From an uncultured Methanobrevibacter sp. (GTDB taxonomy: Archaea > Methanobacteriota > Methanobacteria > Methanobacteriales > Methanobacteriaceae): 42,844 nt of DNA. The notes beneath the pieces were generated by a model, which saw only the letters and a program-made list of their open reading frames with translations, did not search any database and was not told where the DNA came from. Numbering within the stretch: position 1 is the stretch's first letter; each line of letters opens with the position of its first letter. The position numbers and the translations under genes were made by a program. Shown here in pieces: positions 35,013 to 42,844 of the stretch. The stretch spans positions 1 through 42,844 of the forward strand of contig NZ_CAMVEE010000016.1 in NCBI RefSeq assembly GCF_947166415.1, read 5' to 3'.

Positions 35013-36023
35013 ATGAAAACTGAAAACAGAATTTTTTATTACGATTTTTTAAGGGCTTTCGCTATCATTGCAATCATATTATGCCACGTTGACGGCATGA
35101 TAGGCTACAGCTTTAGAAGCTTGAAGCTTGCGCTGCCGGGACTATTTACAACTGTTGCACTGACCGGCGTTCCCCTGTTTTTTATGCTGAGCGGAGCACT
35201 GTTGCTGAATAAAAACTATTCTCTGGAAGAATTCTATAAAAAGAGATTTACAAGAATTATCTATCCGTTTTTCCTTTGGATTGTGATAACAAGCATCGTC
35301 GGAGTCGTTTTCCTCAACTGGACAGATACAGAAATATTGAATTTCATTTTTGGAATCAACACCCCTACATGGTATATCTGGTCATTGATTGGAATTTATC
35401 TGCTGATGCCCGTGATAAACGCCTATTTGAAAGAATATGACTTGAAAGGTCTGGAGATATTTCTGATTATATGGGTCATAACCCTTCTGTTTAATTCATA
35501 CGAGCCGTTATTGCTGAAGCCGTTGGAATTGAGATACTTTTCCGGATATGTCGGCTATGTGGCTTTGGGATATTACCTTGACAACAAGCAATTCAAACTG
35601 TCCGACAAGAAAATCTTATATTCAAGCATTGCGGTTTTTGCCGTTTCAACACTGATCCATATGGTTAACATGTATTATCAATTGAATCTCTACACTGAAT
35701 ACTACCAAAACATCATAATAGCCACACAGGCCGCAAGCCTGTTTTTGATGATAAAATACTGGGATAAATGCTCATTAAATCCTAAAAGCATTTATAACCG
35801 TATCAAATCAAATTTCATTGGAAAGATGATTGTCAGCATAAGCATCTGCAGCTATGGAATGTTTCTTGGACATTACATAATACTCCAATGCATCAAACCG
35901 TTGAACATACACTCACTAAAGCTGTTACCGGTGATTCTGGTGATTGTGGTATTCTTATCATGGATAATAACTTATGCATTCAGCAAAATCCCATATCTCA
36001 AAAGAATATCTGGAGCGAACTGA
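35013..36023 (+). CDS. Acyltransferase-3 family membrane protein
   Basis: 336 residues and about ten membrane helices. It opens with RIFYYDFLRAFAIIAIILCH, the acyltransferase-3 signature with R, D and the catalytic His, followed by SGALLLNKNYSLEEFYKKRF (the FY.KRhxRi motif). The family transfers acetyl or other acyl groups to carbohydrates of the cell surface. No ribosome-binding site is obvious, and the gene starts 18 bases after the rubredoxin T-run. It is slightly less AT-rich than its flanks and could be acquired, but that is weak evidence. Convergent with glmM paralogue 2. Confidence 0.85.
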   Translation: MKTENRIFYYDFLRAFAIIAIILCHVDGMIGYSFRSLKLALPGLFTTVALTGVPLFFMLSGALLLNKNYSLEEFYKKRFTRIIYPFFLWIVITSIVGVVFLNWTDTEILNFIFGINTPTWYIWSLIGIYLLMPVINAYLKEYDLKGLEIFLIIWVITLLFNSYEPLLLKPLELRYFSGYVGYVALGYYLDNKQFKLSDKKILYSSIAVFAVSTLIHMVNMYYQLNLYTEYYQNIIIATQAASLFLMIKYWDKCSLNPKSIYNRIKSNFIGKMIVSISICSYGMFLGHYIILQCIKPLNIHSLKLLPVILVIVVFLSWIITYAFSKIPYLKRISGAN

Positions 36024-36061
36024 AAATATAAGCAAAAAAAAGTTAAAAAAAGAAAATTTAG

Positions 36062-37399
36062 CTATAAATTTTCCTTAATTATTTTTACGCAGGCATCCCT
36101 AATGAATTCTGCTCTTTTCTGATCTCTTGATTCCAAGGTTATCCTGACATAGTCCTCGGTTCCGGATGGTCTTACCAAAACCCAGCTGTCATCTTCAAAT
36201 GTTAGTCTGACACCATCAATGGAATTGACTTCACGAATGTCATCGAATTCTGAGGTGAGCAACTCTTCCATGTTTTCCATTACTTTAATCTTTGCTTCAG
36301 CAGAACAGGTTATCTTTTCACGGATATTCGGATATGAAGGAATAGTTTTTAATAATTCGGACAATTTTCCATCCCTTGAAACGATTTCAACCATTTTTAA
36401 TCCTGACAGAATACCATCAGGACACATGCAGAAGTACGGATGCAACCATGTTCCGGAAGGTTCCCCTCCAAACGCGGCATCTTTTTCTATTATAACCTCA
36501 GCAACGTTCACATCACCGACTTTAGTCCTTAGAACTTCACCTTTCACTGATTCGTCCATGCAGAGTCCCGCATCAACAGTGGTTACAATATCCCCTTCGA
36601 ATTCCTTTGACATCAAGGCCAAAAGGGAATCGAACGGTGAAACATTACCCATCTCATCAACTGTAATCATCCTGTCGGCGTCGCCGTCATGTGCAATTCC
36701 AAGATCTGCGCCGATAGCCACAACTGTCTTCATTAATGTCTGAAGGTTCTCTTCATTAGGTTCAGGGTTTCTTCCTGGGAAAAATCCGTCTGGCTGAGAG
36801 TTCAGGGTAGTCACTTCGCATCCTGCTTTTCTGAATACTAAAGGTGATATTTCGCTTCCTGCACCGGATGCGCAATCGACAACTACTTTCAAACCTTTTT
36901 TAATGTCAACCAAAGAAACCAAATCATCAATATATTCCCCTTTAATTTCTTCATTGATACTTAAAGTACCCACTTCATCCCAGTTTACGGATTTATAGGA
37001 TTTTTCAGCATATATCCTTTCGATTTCAGCTTCCTGAGCTGAAGTATATGCCATCCCGTTTTTATTCCATAATTTGATTCCGTTATATTGTGAAGGGTTG
37101 TGAGATGCTGTCAGCATAATCCCCGCATCAGCATCCAATTTTTCGGTAGCATATCCAACCAGTGGAGTTGGAACCATACCTATCTTGATTACGTCAACAC
37201 CGCTTTCAAGCAATCCTGCGCAAATGGCCTGGTCCAGCATTTCATTTGTAGTTCTGGTGTCGTGACCTAAAACGACAGTTCCCTTGTTGCCCAAATACAA
37301 TGCCAAAGATTTACCTACATTCAACGCGAGCTCACAGGTTACTTCAGATCCGACTTTGCCTCTTATTCCGGATGTTCCAAATAGTTTTTTTGCTACCAT
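36062..37399 (-). CDS. glmM: Phosphohexomutase of the GlmM family, paralogue 2
   Basis: 445 residues. LFGTSGIRGKVGSEVT opens the protein; phosphoserine S99 lies in TASHNPS (97-103), the Mg loop is HDGDADRM, the sugar loop is FGGEPSGTWLH and the phosphate loop RPSGTEDYVR. This sugar loop is closer to the GlmM pattern than that of paralogue 1. GGTGATAGA lies directly before the ATG, just after the apgM stop (eight bases apart), so the two form an operon. Likely product is GlcN-1-P for GlmU, or phosphosugars of neighbouring pathways. Confidence 0.88.
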   Translation of the reverse strand: MVAKKLFGTSGIRGKVGSEVTCELALNVGKSLALYLGNKGTVVLGHDTRTTNEMLDQAICAGLLESGVDVIKIGMVPTPLVGYATEKLDADAGIMLTASHNPSQYNGIKLWNKNGMAYTSAQEAEIERIYAEKSYKSVNWDEVGTLSINEEIKGEYIDDLVSLVDIKKGLKVVVDCASGAGSEISPLVFRKAGCEVTTLNSQPDGFFPGRNPEPNEENLQTLMKTVVAIGADLGIAHDGDADRMITVDEMGNVSPFDSLLALMSKEFEGDIVTTVDAGLCMDESVKGEVLRTKVGDVNVAEVIIEKDAAFGGEPSGTWLHPYFCMCPDGILSGLKMVEIVSRDGKLSELLKTIPSYPNIREKITCSAEAKIKVMENMEELLTSEFDDIREVNSIDGVRLTFEDDSWVLVRPSGTEDYVRITLESRDQKRAEFIRDACVKIIKENL

Positions 37400-37407
37400 T
37401 CTATCAC

Positions 37408-38646
37408 CTATGCTCCGAATTTGTGGGCATAATTCATTAAATCCATCATGATATTCATTACATCAGAACCTCTGATTCTGCAAAGCCCTCCTTTTGCACA
37501 TGCAACTTCAGAGAATTCTTTTACATCATCCACCCTTACTTCAGGACCCCTTATCAATACAGGCACGGGATCTCCGGAGTGGTTCATTACTGAAATTGGG
37601 GTTGAATGATCAGCAGTCAAGAAAATGTAAACATCTTCAAGTTTGATTAATTCGCTCATAACAACCCTGTCCACTTTTTCAATGAATTCCTTTTTCTCCA
37701 TGGTTTGGCCGTCGTGGCCAGCTTCATCTGCACCATCGATATTTATCAGGAAAAAGTCGTGGTTTGAGTTTTTAACTTGGTCTATGATTGTGTCACGGAT
37801 ATTATCCAGATTTGTATCGATTCCACCAGTAACATCTTCCATTTCAATGATGTCCATTCCCGCAAATCTTCCGATACCCATGATGAGACCTGTTTCTGCA
37901 ATGCATGCGGAGTTGATTTCGTATTTATCATTCAATGAATCGACAACAGGCACTGCACCTGCTCCACGAGGGATAACTATGTTTGCTGGAGGCAAACCTT
38001 CTTCGATTCTTTTCAAGTTTACAGGATGGTCTTTGACCATTTCATAAGTTTTTTCGACCAGCTTGTTCAGGATGTCTGCAGTCTTTTCGGCTTCAGGTGT
38101 GCCATCCAAAGCCTTTACCTCTTTAGGTTTGTTTCCTTCGACTTTAGGATCTGCATCGCTTACCTTATCGGAGAGTCCTTCTCCCCTTAAAACCAAAACT
38201 GCCCTGTGACCGGTTGATTCCTTAAAGATTATTTTAATATCAGGATAATCCTCCAAAACCATTTTGTTCAATTCGTCAACGATTTCTTTGGTTCCCTCTT
38301 TGATTCTTCCTGCACGCCTATCTGTTACAACTAAGTTTTCATCAGCGGTTGAAAAGTTGCATCTGAATGCAATGTCTCCCGGAAGAACATCTACACCAAC
38401 ACCATTGGCTTCAAAAGGTCCCCTTCCAGTATAGACCTCATATGGGTCATAACCTAAAATAGAGATATGGGCTGTATCACTGCCCGGAATTATTCCTGGA
38501 GCAATTGAGTCCATAATACCAGTAATTCCTTCCGCCGCCATCTTATCCATATTCGGAGTGTTTGCAGCTTCAAGAGGGGTTTTATTACCTAATTCCTTAA
38601 TAGGACGGTCTCCCATACCATCCATAATTAATATAATTCCCTTCAT
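37408..38646 (-). CDS. apgM: 2,3-Bisphosphoglycerate-independent phosphoglycerate mutase, archaeal type
   Basis: 412 residues from the ATG at 38646 ([15 protein letters not shown]), with GGTGAT just upstream; a GTG three codons earlier is inside that signal. Alkaline-phosphatase superfamily metal ligands are visible: D9 in MDGMGD, the nucleophilic Ser in [26 protein letters not shown] and LTADHSTP. The enzyme interconverts 3- and 2-phosphoglycerate in gluconeogenesis. It is upstream of glmM paralogue 2, so carbon flow and amino-sugar synthesis are co-transcribed. Confidence 0.95.
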   Translation of the reverse strand: MKGIILIMDGMGDRPIKELGNKTPLEAANTPNMDKMAAEGITGIMDSIAPGIIPGSDTAHISILGYDPYEVYTGRGPFEANGVGVDVLPGDIAFRCNFSTADENLVVTDRRAGRIKEGTKEIVDELNKMVLEDYPDIKIIFKESTGHRAVLVLRGEGLSDKVSDADPKVEGNKPKEVKALDGTPEAEKTADILNKLVEKTYEMVKDHPVNLKRIEEGLPPANIVIPRGAGAVPVVDSLNDKYEINSACIAETGLIMGIGRFAGMDIIEMEDVTGGIDTNLDNIRDTIIDQVKNSNHDFFLINIDGADEAGHDGQTMEKKEFIEKVDRVVMSELIKLEDVYIFLTADHSTPISVMNHSGDPVPVLIRGPEVRVDDVKEFSEVACAKGGLCRIRGSDVMNIMMDLMNYAHKFGA

Positions 38647-38737
38647 AAATATCACCTTAAATTATACTATTATAGATTTTATTCTTCAATAGTTAAATAA
38701 TTTATTTTAATTGAAAAAAAATTAGTGAAAAAATAGT

Positions 38738-39433
38738 TTAGATAAGAAAAATACCAACAATAGCTCCTACAATGGTAGCTATTAAATTAACATGCTCGTT
38801 GGTCAAAAGATCCCTGTTTTCAAGAAGTGCACCAAGAATACTGTCTGCAAAGCAACCTATTGTTCCTGAAATGATTGAAACAACTATTGCGGAAAACGGA
38901 TTTGCAACAATTCCTAAAAGATATGCTGAAATACCTATTATTGCAGCACCTGCAATACCTGCCGCTGTCCCCAATGTGGATACTGCGCCGTTAGTACCTG
39001 GATCGACTTTCTGAAAAGTGGTTATTAAACGAGGCTGGTACAATACTCCAATCTCTGAAGCCAAGGTATCTGCTGTTGCAGTAGCTATTGCACCTATAAA
39101 ACCTCCGACAAACGGAAGGTAATAACCTCCAAATGCCGCCATGAAACAGGCTACAACCCCATTTGAAATAACGTTTTTGGATGTTCTTCTTCCTTCAAAT
39201 TCACCCAAGGACATTTTATACTTTTTGGAGTATCTTGTAGCAAGCAAGGATAAAACTAAAAATAGAACAATCAATAACAGCCAATTAGCCCCCGCTGAGA
39301 AAATGATTATTACACCCATTATCACCATAACTGCTGATCCGAACAAATCCAAAGATTTTCGCTTGTATGTGATAAATGCCAAAATAAATAAAAGGATTAC
39401 ATATATCCAGTTTATCGTTACAAATTCAACCAT
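38738..39433 (-). CDS. DUF92 family membrane protein
   Basis: 231 residues from the ATG at 39433 (MVEFVTINWIYVILLF), with GTGGT upstream; a longer frame from 39502 adds 23 residues of no family character. About six to seven membrane helices. RRTSKNVISNGVVACFMAAF, TATADTLASEIGVL and FADSILGALLENR are DUF92/TMEM19 family motifs. Plant VTE6 in this family phosphorylates phytyl phosphate with CTP, so an isoprenoid-phosphate role in archaeal lipids is conceivable but unproven. Confidence 0.83.
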   Translation of the reverse strand: MVEFVTINWIYVILLFILAFITYKRKSLDLFGSAVMVIMGVIIIFSAGANWLLLIVLFLVLSLLATRYSKKYKMSLGEFEGRRTSKNVISNGVVACFMAAFGGYYLPFVGGFIGAIATATADTLASEIGVLYQPRLITTFQKVDPGTNGAVSTLGTAAGIAGAAIIGISAYLLGIVANPFSAIVVSIISGTIGCFADSILGALLENRDLLTNEHVNLIATIVGAIVGIFLI

Positions 39434-39699
39434 ATAAACCACTCTCAACTTCAATATTATAATATGTTCAAAATCATATAAAAATATTTTTTCATGCTCC
39501 AAACGGAAGATGATTTTGAATCAATATACTTGAATATGGGTGCAAAATAAAGTATATTTAATTGAAAAACTATAATAATACTTACAATTATATTCAAAAT
39601 AACGAATACTTATTTTCAAATTGAAAAATTATTATTTGGTAATCTATATCAAACAGTTAAAATGAATCAATTTCTAAAAAAATAATGAAAAATAGAAGA
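39434..39699. other. AT-rich gap between the DUF92 gene and the adhesin remnant
   Basis: I see no gene in these 266 bases. They hold the DUF92 promoter (TATA-like text near 39455-39480, minus strand) and the 3' flank of the adhesin remnant, which has T-rich minus-strand sequence that may terminate it. Confidence 0.4.
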
Positions 39700-40620
39700 T
39701 TATTTTTTGAATCTTCTAATTTGAGTTGAAGTTAAAACGACCAATATCAACAGCAGTGCAAATATTGGATTTCCTGTCGGATGATCCGCCAAGTTGACGC
39801 CGTTAGCTGAATCTTGACTTCCGCCATTTCCAGCGTGATTGCCGTTGTCGTCATCATGGAAAGTAACAATAATGTCTGTTATGGTGTTGTTTGCTTCATA
39901 TTTCTTATCTCCAGAATATGATGCTTCAACATTATAATCTCCTTTTTTCAATCCTGAGATTTCAAATACTGCTTTTCCATCTTCAACATAATTTGTGTAT
40001 TTTTTGCCGTTTACACCAATAGTTACTGTACCTGTTGCATCACTAGGAACGCTTACAACAACTTTTACAACATCTCCAACATAAATGAGAGTGTCATTCA
40101 ATACAGTAATGTTCATTGGAGTGTCGTTTCTGGTTACATAGTAAACAGTTTCAACAGTCTTATTAGCATATTTAGGATCGCTTAAAGTAGCATTGACTGT
40201 GTATTTGCCTTCAATGTCTTTTGTGATATTGAATGTGGCAACCCCGTTTACAATAGTGGTATTGATAGCAGTAGTGCCGTTTACCCAGATAGTCACATTT
40301 CCTGTAGCGTCTTTAGGAACATTTACTGTGATAGTTGTGTTCTCACCAACTTTAACATCAACAGCAGTCACGTTCATTACATAATCATCCACTTTAGTGA
40401 CATTAAGGCCTTTTACAAGTTTTGCTGAAGCGTTAGTGTAATTCTTATCGCCACCGTAGTTTGCTGCAATATCATATTCTCCAACAGGTAAAACATCAAC
40501 AGTTATTCTGGCCACGCCATTCTCATCAATAGTGCCAGTGTAGTTCTTATTGTTTACAGTAATGCTGATGTCACCAGTTGTTCCTTGGGCGATAATTTTG
40601 CTAATGTTCCTTATTATCAC
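39700..40620 (-). pseudogene. Adhesin-like protein, probable 5'-truncated remnant (Ig-like repeats plus C-terminal anchor)
   Basis: 306 codons open from a GTG at 40620. The product has no signal peptide: it starts IIRNISKIIAQGTTGDISIT, in the first strand of an Ig-like domain, and upstream in-frame TAA codons close the frame within 40 bases. Three Ig-like domains follow (motifs GDYDIxA / YxGDKNYT-type strands, GKAVFEI), then a DDDNGN-rich spacer and a C-terminal helix (DHPTGNPIFALLLILVV) with basic RRFKK end. N-X-S/T sequons are frequent. No Shine-Dalgarno or ATG is seen. Most likely the 3' end of a larger surface protein gene left after a deletion; translation from GTG is not excluded. Confidence 0.65.
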
Positions 40621-40717
40621 GAACTCAAGGTTTGAAAAATATACTGAATATTAAAATGTAATTTAGATTAATTTATAAAAAAAAAGAAAAAAAGAGAATT
40701 AAAAAATTCTCGAAAAT

Positions 40718-42844
40718 TTATCTTTTGCGATATACTCTGTTTGAAACTAATGTTATTAATGCTAACAACAAGATAGCAATTGGATTACCGGTTGCTCTAG
40801 TATCAACAGTTGGTTCAGATACAACTTTGCCTGTTCCGTTTGTTTCATTATTTTCATTCTTCTCAATCTTTATCAAGAAGGTAGTAGTACTATCATTGTA
40901 ATAATCGTTTCCGTGATAATAAACAACAGCTACAGTGTCATCTGCAGGCAATACAACATCTTTAAATATTGCAACGCCGTCAACAACATCAGCAGTGTAA
41001 GATTTACCATCAATTACTAATGTAGCAGTACCATTTTTAACAGGGTTGTTATTTTCGTCTACAATTTTTACAACGATATCCTTTTTCTCTCCTTCTTTGC
41101 CTGTGACATCATCAGCGGAAGGTTGAGTGTTAAGTTTATCTACATGTACATTAATTGTAGTGCTAGATGGATTATAATAATCATTACCGTTATAGTCAAC
41201 GGTTGCTACATAATCCCCTGGATTTGGTAATACAACGTTTTTAAATACTGCTTTTCCATCTTTAACGGTTGCGGTATAAGTTTTACCGTTTAATGTTAAA
41301 GTAGCAGTGCCGTTTTTAACAGGTTTGTTGTTTTGGTCTAAAACATCAACAGTAATGTCTTTTTTATCTGCAGGTTTGCCTGAAACGTCATCACCATCAA
41401 CAGTGGTGTTGAGTTTCAAGATAGTGACAGTAGACTCATTTTGAGCTGGATCTCCGTCATCACCCTCATATGTTGCAACATCAGGATATACTCCCGGTGC
41501 TCCAAGTTTGACATTTTCGAATACTGCTTCGCCTTCATGAACATCAGTTGTATAAGTTTCAGCGTTAGCGCCTAAAATAGCGCCCATAGAAACAGCAAGT
41601 CCAATTTTACTTCCATATTTACCAATTGAAGCGGCTTGTCCGATTTTGTTATCATAATTGATAACCAAGGTAGCAGTGCCACCATCCACAGGACTGCCTG
41701 TTTCATCTGTAACATGGGCAGTAATATTAACAATTTGACCAGTGTAACCAGTGATAGGATCAAGAACAATGTAATATACGTGTCTTATGTGTATTTTAGA
41801 AGTATTAGTGAAACTAGTATGGTTATTGTCTACTTCAGTGGTTAATTTAACAGTGTAATCACCAGCAGCTAAACCACTAGCATTAATAGGGCCTTCAGGT
41901 CCAACAGTGCCGTTAGCAATGGAAACACCTCTGCTGTCAATGATTTCATAAGTTACGCCTGTAGCGTTAACTGATGAAACAGGAATTAACACTTCATCGC
42001 CAAATGTAGCGATAATGTCTGGAGCACTGACTGTTGAAGGAGCCTTCAAGACAGTGACTCCTGTTACATTGTTAGCAGTATTATAGAGTGTTTCGTTAAC
42101 TGTGTTGTTATATTTAACGGTATAATTGCCTGCGCCTAAACCACTGATAGTAACAGTTAAATCATCAACATTGATAATTGCAGTTGTGACTGTTTGATTA
42201 GTATCAACATTTACAATCTCAATGCTTCCAACATCAATACCTGTGGCATTTTGAATACTAAACTCTAAAATAACAGACGCATTGTAAGTAACGGTCTGAT
42301 TAGGAGCTTGAATAGTGGAATTAGCCTTCAAGACACAAACGCCAGTAACATTATCAGCAGTATTATAAAGTGTCTCATTAACAGTATTGGTGTATTGAAC
42401 AGTATAATTACCAGGGATTAAACCACTAATAGCAATATTATATCCGTTAACGGTAACAGTAATGCCAGTAACAGGATTGCCATTAGCATCTAAAACAACA
42501 ATACTTGCAGGATCAACACCAGTAGCATTCTCACCAGTAGCAACTAAAACAACAGTAGCATTATAAACAACAGTCTGATTCTCAGCCATAATAGTGGAAT
42601 TAGCCTTCAAGACACATACGCCAGTAACATTATCAGCAGTATTATAAAGTGTCTCATTAACAGTATTGGTGTATTGAACAGTATAATTACCAGGGATTAA
42701 ACCACTAATGATAATGGTATCATTACCCTGAACAGTAACAGTAATGCCAGTAACAGGATTACCATTAGCATCCAAAACAACAACACTATCAGGATCAACA
42801 CCAGTAGCATTCTCACCAGTAGCAACTAAAACAACAGTAGCATT
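40718..42844 (-). CDS. Adhesin-like surface protein with tandem Ig-like repeats (5' end beyond the window)
   Basis: The minus frame is open to the window edge (709 residues visible). It contains at least three units of about 93 residues with the pattern SGLIPGNYTVQYTNTVNETL, then VTVLKA, ENATGVDP and DANGNPVTG, then several Ig-like domains of the kind VKNGTATLTLNGKTYTA / GKAVFKNVVLP / YNGNDYYNPSST. The end is TRATGNPIAILLLALITLV plus a basic RVYRKR tail, a membrane or sorting anchor. Such proteins are abundant on Methanobrevibacter surfaces and thought to mediate contact with host or partner cells. One Ig domain carries a 32-residue insertion (41558-41652). Confidence 0.85.
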   Translation of the reverse strand, partial: NATVVLVATGENATGVDPDSVVVLDANGNPVTGITVTVQGNDTIIISGLIPGNYTVQYTNTVNETLYNTADNVTGVCVLKANSTIMAENQTVVYNATVVLVATGENATGVDPASIVVLDANGNPVTGITVTVNGYNIAISGLIPGNYTVQYTNTVNETLYNTADNVTGVCVLKANSTIQAPNQTVTYNASVILEFSIQNATGIDVGSIEIVNVDTNQTVTTAIINVDDLTVTISGLGAGNYTVKYNNTVNETLYNTANNVTGVTVLKAPSTVSAPDIIATFGDEVLIPVSSVNATGVTYEIIDSRGVSIANGTVGPEGPINASGLAAGDYTVKLTTEVDNNHTSFTNTSKIHIRHVYYIVLDPITGYTGQIVNITAHVTDETGSPVDGGTATLVINYDNKIGQAASIGKYGSKIGLAVSMGAILGANAETYTTDVHEGEAVFENVKLGAPGVYPDVATYEGDDGDPAQNESTVTILKLNTTVDGDDVSGKPADKKDITVDVLDQNNKPVKNGTATLTLNGKTYTATVKDGKAVFKNVVLPNPGDYVATVDYNGNDYYNPSSTTINVHVDKLNTQPSADDVTGKEGEKKDIVVKIVDENNNPVKNGTATLVIDGKSYTADVVDGVAIFKDVVLPADDTVAVVYYHGNDYYNDSTTTFLIKIEKNENNETNGTGKVVSEPTVDTRATGNPIAILLLALITLVSNRVYRKR
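42031..42844. repeat. Tandem 279-282 bp coding repeats in the adhesin-like gene
   Basis: The block starting at 42312 recurs at 42591, with stretches of about 90 identical bases; a third, more diverged unit begins near 42031. The period is 93 or 94 codons, so the reading frame is kept. The last copy runs off the window. Confidence 0.85.

Noticed and set aside
35013..36023. Acyltransferase gene as a recent horizontal acquisition
   Set aside because: Base composition is only slightly different, there are no flanking mobile sequences, and such genes are common in Methanobrevibacter.
42031..42844. Regularly spaced repeats as a CRISPR array
   Set aside because: The repeats are about 280 bp, in frame and encode Ig-like domains; no short repeats with unique spacers occur anywhere in the window.
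1..42844. Insertion sequence, integrase or prophage
   Set aside because: No transposase, recombinase or phage structural gene is recognisable; gene order is typical chromosomal housekeeping.

Overview
The window looks like chromosomal DNA of a methanogenic archaeon of the order Methanobacteriales, most likely Methanobrevibacter or a close relative. The evidence is the AT-rich DNA, archaeal-type information genes (P-stalk proteins uL10/L12, Spt5, SecE, TFE, Pelota, Cdc48, an ATP-dependent DNA ligase, archaeal AlaRS), a methanogenesis marker 8 gene, a CofE-like F420 ligase homologue, a MurG-like/MraY-like pair of the kind expected in a pseudomurein-walled cell, and large Ig-repeat adhesin-like surface proteins. 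Many genes show either a TATA element about 25 bp upstream of the start codon or a GGTGAT/GGAGG-type Shine-Dalgarno sequence.

Layout. 1-488: 5' part of alaS (minus strand). 658-5531: minus-strand information block ftsZ / secE-spt5-rpl11-rpl1-rpl10-rpl12, with two genes or signals not obvious from long reading frames: a 59-residue SecE and a compact structured segment between secE and spt5. 5655-7160: a divergent pair, a pyruvate-kinase C-domain-like protein and a CofE-like protein. 7369-10460: a two-gene nucleotide-sugar unit (membrane CapD/WbpM-type dehydratase and DegT aminotransferase). 10610-12539: tfe, an HD-domain gene and a short ArcS-like archaeosine synthase, nearly contiguous. 12631-14022: MIP18/DUF59 protein, tRNA-Ile(GAT), ACT-domain regulator, hypC. 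14102-18576: an orphan dihydrolipoamide-dehydrogenase-like flavoprotein, the MurG-like/MraY-like pair, and pelota. 18637-23493: tyrA, cdc48, methanogenesis marker 8. 23490-29721: DEDDh exonuclease, thiC-lig, a YhhQ/VUT transporter, a small membrane OB-fold protein, glmM paralogue 1. 29894-34634: minus-strand operon glmU - gamma-carbonic-anhydrase-like - hisC - NrdG-like radical SAM - ASCH/TPR fusion. 34800-36023: rubredoxin and an acyltransferase-3 membrane protein. 36062-39433: apgM-glmM paralogue 2 and a DUF92 membrane protein. 39700-42844: two adjacent adhesin-like genes, one a probable 5'-truncated remnant and the other running off the window with near-identical 93-codon repeats.

How the genes fit together. 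A recurrent theme is envelope sugar metabolism: two GlmM-family mutases and GlmU lead to UDP-GlcNAc; CapD plus DegT would convert UDP-GlcNAc-type sugars to an amino-dideoxy sugar; the MraY-like/MurG-like pair would build a lipid-linked intermediate; and the adhesin-like proteins, rich in N-X-S/T sequons, are plausible glycoprotein acceptors. A second theme is tRNA archaeosine (ArcS-like protein and a possible 7-deazaguanine transporter).

I see no CRISPR array, insertion sequence, integrase or prophage. I do not see a convincing new multi-gene defence or metabolic system. The most interesting leads are (i) an MraY-family protein lacking the usual acidic catalytic motifs, (ii) a TyrA with a C-terminal part resembling the FDX-ACB fold of PheRS, (iii) an ASCH-TPR fusion at the end of an odd operon, (iv) a structured leader-like segment ahead of spt5, (v) palindromes in the cdc48 and tRNA-Ile promoter regions, and (vi) a shared TGNPI C-terminal signal on the adhesins.
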